Below are positions 35,671-45,438 of a stretch of 64,000 nt of DNA, piece after piece (within the stretch, counting starts at the first letter, position 1; the number at the start of each line of letters is the position of its first letter). A program made the position numbers and the translations under genes. The stretch lies in the NCBI GenBank assembly GCA_019009955.1, contig CM032228.1:100003001-100067000 (forward strand). The letters run 5' to 3'. The notes beneath the pieces were generated by a model. That model worked only from the letters and a program-made list of their open reading frames with translations. It was not told the origin of the DNA and ran no database searches. Origin of the DNA: Riptortus pedestris. Taxonomy: Eukaryota; Arthropoda; Insecta; Hemiptera; Alydidae.

Positions 35671-36897
35671 GTTTTGATTAGGTTTATTTAAATTCTATAG
35701 TAACATAAACAGAATATTACACTCACAAAATAACTTGTATAAATACTAAACCAAAATTCATTATTAGCTTTTAATAAAATATAGTTTAATTATTTTTCTT
35801 ATTCACTCAAACTACTTTTCTTACAATGTGAGCATAAAGTTACAAGCATGAGAAACCTAACTAAAACCTTCTCCAAGCTAATACACGCCTTGTGCAAGGA
35901 GATTCACCTTTTTCAATCTTAAGGAAACCTTTTTGTTTAAATTCCCTCACAATTCTTCAGGAAGTACAGAAGAGAATAATTGTATTTGGTATTAAACTTC
36001 AGGAACTCTACTTATTGAAACCGATTTACAAAATATAGAAACATAAGCTGTATGTATTCAAGATGTAATATGTATATTAACTAATTAATGACGTAGTTAT
36101 TCTTCAAGTTAAGGATACAGATTTTTATTAGGATAATAATCCAGATTTTACTACAGCAAATAATCTTTTGTTGGCTGTCGTGTGAGTTTGGTATTATGTT
36201 CGTTTGTTTTAAAAGTCTTACAGGGTTTCATTTCACACTTTCAAAACTTTGAGAATTCTTGACTTATCTATGTATACTGCTTAAAAGCATTCGCCATTTT
36301 TACAGAGCAGCGCGCGTCTTTGATTTATGTACATATATGAGATAGTTTTTTTTATTTTTACCAATTAAAGGTAATTGTTTTAGAATTCAAAATAATGTAA
36401 ATTAAATATTATAATTTTTCAAAACCAAAACTTCTACCTTGAGCCCCTCGCCTCGCTTCCATAATGATAAGAACTATATGCGATATATTATACCATATCT
36501 TTTTATGTGTATTGTGATTTATCTGATCACTACAATTCCATGTGAAGGAAGGGTCGGCTTATCATTGAATCAGAATTGACAAGGATATAGTCCATAAGAA
36601 CTGCTTAATTTAAATTACATCCCGTTGATCCTGTACTATGTTAAATTATGCAATTTCCCAGTTGTTTTTTTTTTTTTAAGTGAAGGTTAAAAAGGTATTA
36701 TACTATGCTATTACTCAAGATTGGTACTTAGATTATTGCTGCTAATTCCCTAAACCCAATAATAAAAATAAAACTCAAATTCTTGTCTGTTACTGAAACA
36801 AGGGTACTGACTTTCCCTATGAAAAGATTTAGGGCTGAATTTAATTCTAGCCTAATTATGTAAGAAAATGATAAACATTTTCTTTTTCAATTCTATA
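35671..36897. other. Upstream region of EXOSC8
   Basis: AT-rich and without open frames. Presumably contains the EXOSC8 promoter and 5' UTR, but no TATA box or CpG cluster stands out. The GC-richer CAGCGCGCG at ~36308 is one candidate promoter-proximal segment. Confidence 0.35.
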
Positions 36898-37062
36898 AAC
36901 CATGTGAGTTAAGATGTCTTAATGCACTTGGTAAACCCAAGAGTTGTAGGTTTTATTCCTGTATGGGCAATGGGAATTAATTAAGCGACAAATTTATTAA
37001 ATAGAATCCTTGATTCCATTCTTGCTATAAACAGAAGGCAACCTGCAGACAACCATAACCAT
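36898..37062 (+). repeat. tRNA-derived SINE, diverged
   Basis: CATGTGAGTTAAGATGTCTT is followed by TAGGTTTTATTCCTG and the tail GAAGGCAACCTGCAGACAAC. Confidence 0.62.
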
Positions 37063-37183
37063 TGTGTAGCCATAGCATTAACTAGGTGTTAGTGAATAAA
37101 CATTTTTGCTACTTTTTAAATTCCTAAAATTTTTTGTTTGATTATTTGATAAATTATTAACACCACTGCAAGCTACTAAGGGT

Positions 37184-37345
37184 TATCTCGATGGGTACCT
37201 ACTGGTCGCCTCCCTAGCCCAGTGAAGCTAGGGGTTATATTTAATATCCTTAATTCTTATTAATATTGTAGTAGTTTTTCTTATAATCCACTCAGTTATA
37301 AATCTTGCAATAGCATATCTGATGACGCCTAGATAACTTATAAGT
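37184..37345 (-). repeat. Decayed tRNA-derived SINE
   Basis: Only the tail (inverse of GGTTATCTCGATGGGTACCT) and traces of the tRNA part remain. Confidence 0.4.
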
Positions 37346-37655
37346 TAATTTTCTTATTCTAATTTCAGTACTTATACTTTGGATAGAGCTTTCAATTAGA
37401 GAAATAGCTGAGGAACCACCTCTTGATTTTGCGCACACATAGAATCAAATGTATTTTACATTTTTTGTAATAAAACTGTCAGATGTAGGTCTATTAGCTT
37501 TTCATGCCCTCTTTCGTTGTTTTCAATTACTACCTGTACTATAACCTGGTTAATTAGATTCATTTGTTTTAAGATTCTAACCTTAATTTACTCCCTAGTC
37601 CCATCCTCTTTAGAGAAGGTTAATACTCTACCCAAACTAGTTTTAGTTGCATAAA

Positions 37656-37819
37656 GGAGGGTCTGGATAGCTTAGCTTTAATTTACTTGGTAAACATATT
37701 CTTAGGTTCGATTCCTGGATGGGCATTAGTAATTTATTTAGTGACAACTCATTAAAATTAAAATCCTTAGTACTCCTCTATTAAAACTTGGCTGGTCACC
37801 AGTTGACCCGCACCCCTGG
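37656..37819 (+). repeat. tRNA-derived SINE
   Basis: TGGATAGCTTAGCTTTAAT forms the A-box side. GGTTCGATTCCTGGATGGGC is an intact B box. The tail ends GCTGGTCACCAGTTGACCCG. Confidence 0.7.
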
Positions 37820-38591
37820 ATTAGAAATATTAGCTTTAAATGTACATTTATTTTCTTTACTGAAATAATTTTAAAAAGTGGCATTAATGTGTTGCTAATT
37901 TTTATAACACAATATAGTGCATGCATGCACCTATTTATTTGTAATTCCAATTTTATAAAAATATTGTATTATTGTTCATCTCTTACATTATTAATTTTTT
38001 TTTTGTTTTGACATTGTGTCATATAGAACATTGAAGATGATGCGATACCTTTAAAATTCGGCCTATTTAGCACCTTCCACCACTAATGGACTGATAAAGT
38101 TGCTACTCCAGAGGATTGAATCACTTATGACTCCATTGACTTGCTTTTAAAAAAGTCAAGGTATTCTATAACATTTGTGTCTATATAAATACAACTAATT
38201 AAATATTCTTAAATATTTGCATAATGAACATTGAGTCTTAATTTAGTATCTTCACTGTGCCTGGGGCATTTTTTTTTTTTTTTTTTTAAAGAAAAAACAT
38301 TATTTCAAAAACTAATTTTAACATTATAACTAAAACTAAAAAAATTGAAAATTCTACTCTCCCTCTAAACCCCTCTCTTTCAGTCTGATTTGAGCCATTA
38401 ATAAACTTGTTAATTAGTGTTGTAAGTAACAATTAAAGTACCATGTATGGTATAGATTAAATAAAATTTTCGAGTCTAGAATGTAAAACTTAATTGATGA
38501 TACACAACATATTTCCTTGTTTTTCACATAGTGTGATGTTGAAAACAATATTATATTTAAGATTTAATAAGACCTTCCATAATATATTGCA
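37820..38591. other. No recognisable gene
   Basis: AT-rich, with a T run at ~38271-38287. A weak H1-like stretch (TCTAAACCCCTCTCTTTCAGTCTG) lies near 38363. Confidence 0.45.
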
Positions 38592-39225
38592 AAGGTCCCC
38601 AAACTTCTTTGTCCCATAGACCACTGGCCATGCTTTTCCTTTTTTGGATACACCCCATGCTTAGCTAATATTCATTTTTTACTAAATTATCCTTCCTTCG
38701 TCCTTCTGACACTCCCAAACAAAATAACATTGGTTTGCATTAATTTCTAAGTATTCTAACTAGTTTAAAGTTTTAAAAATATTTTTTTAATTAGAATTAG
38801 GTAGTTTCCTTTTTTTTGGTTGGTTCCTAATTAATATTTATTTGCTGACGAATTAAACAAGTCAGTGCAAGTCAGTATTCCTAAAAGTTACACCTGAGAC
38901 AAAAATGGACAAGCTCTTACCAGCATGTACATGTACAAGTTGAAAGTGTATTGCTTCCCGATTGTGCTGCTAACTTGTACAATGCTATGAGATGTATTAA
39001 TTCACTACTAATATTATAAAATTGCGAAAAGAAATTTATTTACAATTCTAAAATCAGGGATGTGAATTATTTCATTTAAAAGTGTTACATCTTTCAGTTA
39101 AAATAAAATTATTGATTATAATTATTTAATTAATGTTCAAAAATGTAATTAAATAATACAATTAAAACCGCAACCTATTTAAATGAGATCGATTATCATG
39201 GACCCCCATTTACAATCCAGACCCT
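38592..39225. mobile_element. Possible hAT-derived non-autonomous element
   Basis: The left end AAAGGTCCCCAAACTTCTTT followed by GACCACTGG, and the right end with ATGGACCCCCATTTACA, resemble the ends of hAT (Charlie-like) elements. No clear 8-bp duplication was found and no coding sequence is visible. Confidence 0.4.
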
Positions 39226-39239
39226 TAATTCTTTTTGCC

Positions 39240-39354
39240 TTAGGGGAAATCAGCTATTGAGATTGTACTCATGATGGGATTTTCAAAAAATTTATTCAAA
39301 TGTCCATCGATCCATCCAACCTAGGAAATGACGAAAATGAGATACGTTCAAAAA

Positions 39355-39385
<31 letters not shown>

Positions 39386-40700
39386 CTAGCTACGGCCCGG
39401 GAATTCATTTGAGGCTGAATAGTGGTGGTATTTTTTTGGCTAGGCTTTACTTTGCACAGTATTTTGACATTTACCCGTCCCAGTGTTTAGGGTTTATACC
39501 CGTCGTTTCTATGGATTTGTTAATAACATAATTAATTTTTTATGTAAGACTTCACTGTCCTCCATATTTTCCGTCTCCTGTGCATTATGCATAGATTTGA
39601 ATTATTAAGGACAAAATATTAACATTGATATGAATTAATTTTTCAGGTGAGGTACCTGGTAGTTGATATTGGAAAGAATTGTTGAACATATCAATATTTC
39701 TACATTGTTCCCTAAAAAATGTATAAAACAAAAGTTACTCTAAATAACAAAGTAAACAACTTTTGTTATGTGCACGTTTAATGAAAAACAAATAGACAAT
39801 GAAATATCGCGAGTTTTTATTTCAGGTCTCTCTCATAACCCCCACTCCTGTTTGGACCTAAAAATTTTAATATAGCTTATAATCTTGGAAGAATTAATGC
39901 TAATTCACGTACCGAATTTTATTTAGTTCGGTTGAGTCTTTTGTGCCAAATAATATTGTTGACTCCCGCTATAATGTTTAGCGTATAACGCATTTACACT
40001 TCGATATACGACGAATGTGTATATGACAAAAGTTATTCTAAATAACAAAATAAACAACTTTTGTTATGTGCATATTTGCCGAAAAACCAATAGGAAACGA
40101 AATATCGCTATTTGTAATTTCGGGCCTCTCTTATAACCCCCACTCTTATTCGTCTCAGAGAAAATTAATATAGCCTAAAGTCTAAGTTGGGCTAGTAGTA
40201 ATATACATACCAAGTTTCATAAAATTCGGCTCAGCCGTTTATGCGCGAAAAGGTAACGAAACAAACATACACGAAAGAAACAAATTGCAGATTTCGTGTC
40301 TAAGACATGTGAAACGAAAAAGTAACGTGAAATTTCAAGAAAAAATCAATGTACAGGGGGGTTACAATTTTATGTATATATAGATATATATGAGGGGTTT
40401 TGGAGAGGGGAATTTCGAAAATTCAAAATATCTCCGTTATTATGCGTCGGATCGAAAAAGTGTATAAAGTCAATCTTATTGCAAGCGTAATTTTCTATAA
40501 ATGTTGTTATGTAATTTTTTTCATTATCTTGTTTATATGCCTAGATATCTACATCTTTTTGTTTTCGGCCTTCAATAAACCCCCACTCCTACTCATGCCA
40601 TATTAACAATAAGCTGTTATATTATGAAACACGTTATTTGAGGCCTAAATACCAAATATTGTTCTCATTGACCTTTTATGTTTTGAGATAAATATAAATA
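39240..40700 (-). repeat. H1 copy interrupted by an H2 Helitron-like element
   Basis: The palindrome-side piece is 39240-39385 (AATCAGCTATTGAGATTGTA..). The body resumes at about 40388 (GAGGGGTTTTGGAGAGGGGA.. CGTCGGATCGAAAAAGTG). H2 fills the gap and sits in the TA tract. Confidence 0.75.
39386..40372 (-). mobile_element. H2 Helitron-like element inside an H1 TA tract
   Basis: CTAG at 39386-39389 and a partly decayed hairpin (GGCCCGGGAATTC) mark the 3' end. The 5' end GTACAGGGGGGTTACAATTT is at ~40352-40371. Internal units are recognisable (CCCCCACTCCTGTTTGGACC; GTTGACTCCCGCTATAATG). Confidence 0.8.
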
Positions 40701-40866
40701 CGGCGTTCTCGGCGGACGTAACACCTGAGACGTCCATATAGACAACTTTGGCTAACATCGATATATTGGCTTGAGAATATATATATATATATATATATAT
40801 ATTTGAGATGAGTAGAAGTGGAAGGCTGAAATAATATCTATAGGCTATTATAGGGAACTAAGTAAT

Positions 40867-41405
40867 AGCAGATTTCCTTTAAGGGAAATCAGCTATTGAG
40901 GTTGTACTCATGACGCGATTTTCGAAATTTTTCTTCAATTGTCCTTCGATCCTACCCAGGAGATGACGAAAATTAGGTCCGTTCAAAACTGTATATATAT
41001 ATATATATATATTTGTCTCTTACCCCTCTAGCGGTCGCAATTTTTGTCTTTTCGTTACCAAACTTGATATATAATCGTTTTATACAAAAAGAAAGATCAA
41101 GTTCGTTAACGGTCGTATAGAACCAATCGTATTGCAAATTTAATGTTCTATAAATGCTGTTATGTACATTATTTCAATATCTTGATTATTTACTGAGATA
41201 TTTGCATTTTTTAGTTTTCGATCTTCAGTAAAGCCTCACTCCTATTCATCTCATATTTTCAATATTCTATTTCGTTATGAAGCACTTTATTTGAATCTTA
41301 AATACCAAATATTGTTCTCATTGAACTTTTAGATTTTGAAATAAATGTAAATACGTGGCGCACGTGGGAAATCTGCTTAGTTAACGCATCCCCTGCGTGA
41401 CGGAC
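40867..41405 (-). mobile_element. H1 repeat, 539-bp copy
   Basis: Both ends are conserved: the palindrome end at 40867, and the GCAGCCCCTGCGTGACGGAC end at 41405. The TA tract is at 40990-41012. The body near the GTCCGTC end belongs to the 'TTGAACTTTTAGATTTTGA' subtype shared with the 61074 copy. Confidence 0.82.
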
Positions 41406-41885
41406 TTTTGTATTAGGATTAGGATTAATATGGTTTGGGCAATCAACAGCTACGTTATTATGCCCTTTATATTATTGGGTTGTAACATATGAAATGACCG
41501 TTTGTAGAATCAGGAAAAAAATGAAAAATTGAGATCGAATCTGAAATATTATTCATTCAAAGTATTTACCATCATTTTCAATACACTTCTGCAAACGACT
41601 TACCAAGTTTTCTATCCCACTTTTGAAAAAGTTTGTGTCACGTGTTGAAAGAAATTCAGAAAATGCATTTTTAATGTCTAAATCATCTGTAAAAAATTTT
41701 CCTCGCAAAAAGTTGTCCAAACTCCAAAAAAAGTGGTAGTCTGTAGGAGATAGATCAGGGGAATATGGGGGGTGTGGTAGGACTTCATAGCCCAACTCCT
41801 CTAAATTGTTCACTGTCTGTATTGAAACATGTGGTCGGTGGTTCTTTGACGAGCAAGCAAAGAAACACGCGTCTCTTGGCGTTTT

Positions 41886-42020
41886 AGCAGATTTCCCTTA
41901 AGGGAAATCAGCTATTGAGGTCGTACTCATGACGCGATTTTCGAAAATTTTCTTCAAATGTCCATCGATCCTACCCAGGAGATGACGAAAATGAGGTCCG
42001 TTCAAAATTATATATATATA

Positions 42021-42059
<39 letters not shown>

Positions 42060-42720
42060 CTGTTAACGCTCTAGCGGTCGCAATTTTTGTTTTATCGTTA
42101 CGAAACTCGATATTTAACCGTTTTATGTAAAAAGACAGATCAAGTTCGTTAATGGCTGAAATCGGACCAGAGGGAGGGGGGGTTTAGAGGGGGGGATTTT
42201 CGAAAATTCAAAATATCTCCGTTATTATGCATCGGATCGAAAAATTGTATAGAATCAATCTTATTGCAAATTAAATTTACTATAAATATTGTTATATACA
42301 TTTATTCTCTATCTTTAATATTAACCGAGATATTTGCATTTTTATGAAGTCTGTGGTGGGGTATAGTTCGGATTATGTCGGCCATCTTCGTCATTTCTCG
42401 GCTCAGGCGGAGCTTCTTCTAACCTGGCGTTTTTAACCTTACCTTACCTTCCTTACTTTGTGAGATTTATGCAAATACGTTTTGTTCATCCGCCACCCCC
42501 CCCCCCTTCTTTAGTTCTTGGACTACTGAAATTTGAGTTATTAAAATATAAATTATTCTTACAATTCAGAAGCCGTTTCAGTTGGGAATTTATTTTAATT
42601 AACTGAAAGATTTCTCATTATCTAATCACGGTGGTATTGTGTTATCAGTATGCAGATTTCTCTATTGTAAAACTTCACAGGGGAAATCTGCTTAGTTTAC
42701 GCAGCCCCTGCGTGACGGAC
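41886..42720 (-). mobile_element. H1 repeat, 835-bp copy with an extra internal segment
   Basis: It is inserted in the mariner transposase. Ends and core match other H1 copies. About 42345-42650 holds sequence not seen in the other copies of this window, which accounts for the extra length. Confidence 0.82.
42010..42055. repeat. TA array inside H1 (mariner copy)
   Basis: It occupies the standard H1 position between GGTCCGTTCAAAA and TTTGTCTGTTA, with one TCTA interruption. Confidence 0.95.
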
Positions 42721-42773
42721 TTTTAACTGCTGACGTTCTTTGAGCTCGTACGGGACCCAGGAATCGAGCTTTT

Positions 42774-43350
42774 AGCTGATTTCCCTTAAGGGAAATCAGC
42801 TATTGAGGTTGTACTCATGACGGAATTTTTGACATTTTTCTTCAAATGTCCATCGATCCTACCTAGTACATGACGAAAATGAGGTCCGTTCAAAACTGTA
42901 TACATATATATTTGTCTGTTACCGCTCTAGCGGTCGCAATTTTTGTTTGATCGTTACCAAACTCGATATTTAGTCGTTTTATGTAAAAAGAAAGATCAAG
43001 TTCGTTAATGGCTGAAATCGGACCAGTGGGGGGGGGGGTTTAGAGGGGAGGATTTTCTAAAATTTGAAATATTTCCGTTACTATACGTCGGATTGAAAAA
43101 TTGTATCGAATCAATCTTATTGCAAATTAAATTTACTATAAATATTGTTATATACATTTATTCTCTACCTTGCATATTAGCCGAGATATTTGCAATTTTA
43201 TGAAATCGGGGCAAATAACGGATGAGAGTGAGTTTCCCGCCAAAATCTAGGTCGGCCATTTTCTTAACTCTTCGGCTCTCGTGAAATTTCTCTATTGTAA
43301 AACTACACTTGGGAAATCTGCTTAGTTTACGCAGCCCCTGCGTGACGGAC
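42774..43350 (-). mobile_element. H1 repeat, 577-bp copy
   Basis: This is the second insertion in the same mariner; 53 bp of mariner separate it from the 41886-42720 copy. The host frame reads GKVKK on one side and KLDSWVPYEL on the other, so no host codon is lost. Confidence 0.85.
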
Positions 43351-43868
43351 TTTTTCACCTTTCCAATCGTTTTTAAATGCCTGGAGACCGTCATATGACT
43401 TGTGCCTAGCTCTGACGCAAGTTCTCTGACTGTTTTATGAGGGTCTTCTTCAACAGCTTTTTTAAGATCTTCGTCCTCCACTGATGAGTGAGGTCGTCCA
43501 CGGGGCTGATTTTCTAAAGTCGTATCTCCTGAAGAAATTTTGAAAACCAACGACGAATAGTTCTTTCATTAGCACTTCCTTCGCCAAACGCATGATTAAT
43601 ATTCCTTGCTGACTGGGCCGCGGAATGACCGAGTTTATACTCGTAAAAGAAAATTATCCGGAAATCGCGTGTTTCCATGTTCCCGATTGATATTAAACTA
43701 AAATATGTAAGCCTACTTGGGACAAAAACAAACATAGCTTGCGACTAGAGGATTAACAAATGTTTATTATAGATGGTAAATATTTTGCTTGGAATCAACA
43801 TACAACGTTTTAATCCTTTATAAAGATTAGGATTTAAAAAATCTGACACTTCATGTGTTACAACCCAA

Positions 43869-45423
43869 TAGTATGATGCTGTTTACAAGTCCCTGTTTTA
43901 CTCAAGTCGTAAATAATGTCAACTAATATATTGTATATATCGCTCTTGCCATATCCTAAGGGTATTAAATTTACTCATTTTTTATACAATTATTTATTAA
44001 CTAAATCTCTACTTACTTATCCTATATAATCTCTAATACTCTTTTTTCATTATATATTATATTATATAAACATGTTTTATTTCTTAAAAGTACTTAAGCT
44101 TTGTATTGAGACTGGTTCTATAACATGTTCTGTTCGAATCTAGCGATATTTTCCTATATTTCTGATTTCACTTTCGATTAGACCGGATTTTAGTTATTAC
44201 GGAACTTGATCTTAAATTTTATAAAACATTTAAATGTCGAATTTGATAACGGTCAAACAAAATTGCGATCTTTGGAGCTTTAAGTTTATGATTTGAATGT
44301 ATTTTCGCCATTAGGTAAGAGCCAATGTACATTTTTGAAAATCTCTCCGGGTACAACTTACCTTTCAGAAATCTGCTAAAATAACTCAGTTCATATTCGA
44401 AAAACAATTGTAGAATATTACATTTTCAATATTTGGTACAATTTAAATAACTAAATTATATTCACATTTTATTTAATTGCCAAATAAATATGGTGTTCAA
44501 TCAAATAAAATTAAGGCCTTTAAAGAATTGAATGTTTTGTTTTTTTTATTGAATAAGCATTAACCTAACGCTTTCTTTTACAATTTGTAGGATTTTCAAC
44601 ATATTTGAATTTATCAAAGGATAAAATTCATTTTTGAAAGAGGGGGGGGGTGTGAATTTCTCAATGTTTTTTATTTAATTACTTAAACTGATAATTTTGA
44701 ATTAAAGTTCCTGATGTACATTATTGCTTTTCTTACGTGCCTTAGTAAAGGTCTATTTATTTTTTCCCCCTAATGTAACGCTAAGAAGTTAAGTAAAAGT
44801 ATTTTTCTTTAAATGTATTATACATTCTTCGTATATTAATTCTCAAAACATAATTACTTTTTTTTTCCCGAGGTAGAGTTATCATTAGAGAATATTTTTG
44901 AACAACTGACTTTGAAGCTATAAAAATTAATTTATATTAATTTTAAAATATTAGAAATATTTAAATGATTTTAATTATGTTTCAGGTTGCATCCAAGGCC
45001 GACTATATCATCGACGATTTGTTTCTGGCGTTTATAAATGTTATTATAAAGACATTATTTATTTCTGGCATTGTTTATATCAAGGCTAAACGATTGTATG
45101 CAAAATTTGAGTGCATAAATGACAATTTATTTGGTTGAGAAAAAAATACCAGGGTACCCGGCATTTTGTAACCTCCCCTCCATGTGAAGGCTGTGTTAAA
45201 AGTGGTCTCCAGAAATATCATTCATTATGTCTATTCTACGATCCTCAAAGTTTTTTAAATATTTCATTTCTTTTGCTAAAAACAGTGTTGTAACCCGACC
45301 CAGAGAAATTGATGGTACTCTGTTGCAAAGAAGTTTGTACTTGGCTACTCCTCGGTAAGGCAACATTTTGTTGTTTGTCAATTGCTTGATATTTTTCTTA
45401 ACACTCCTTAGCAGTTTTGGTTT
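43869..45423. other. Upstream region of the stromalin gene
   Basis: No coding sequence. H1-like debris at ~44180-44270. A possible splice acceptor (TTATGTTTCAG, ends 44985) 0.45 kb upstream of the ATG could define a non-coding 5' exon; unproven. Confidence 0.4.
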
Positions 45424-45438
45424 ATGATATATTGTACA

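Larger units (their letters stand above)
41553..43678 (-). pseudogene. mariner transposase, interrupted and deleted
   Basis: The N-terminal HTH is at 43678-43540 (SAAQSARNINHAFGEGSANE, RTIRRWFSKF). A one-base frameshift follows, then SGDTTLENQPRGRPHSSVED and the second HTH (ELASELGTSHMTVSRHLKTI). Translation then runs ..GKVKK | H1 | KLDSWVPYELKERQQLK | H1 | RQETRVSLLAR. The segment between LLAR and NHRPHVSIQTVNNLEELG is missing, including the first catalytic Asp. The C-terminus HPPYSPDLSPTDYHFFWSL carries the last Asp of a DD34D triad. It cannot be functional. It is valuable because the host reading frame shows exactly where H1 inserted. Confidence 0.92.
41475..43868 (-). mobile_element. mariner element with internal deletion, split by two H1 insertions
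   Basis: Inverted repeats TTGGGTTGTAACAYATGAA lie at 41475 and 43868, with TA duplications outside. Transposase relics run on the minus strand from 43678 (METRDFRIIFFYEYKLGHSA) down to 41553. H1 elements at 42774-43350 and 41886-42720 interrupt it. The remaining mariner sequence is about 1 kb. Confidence 0.93.
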
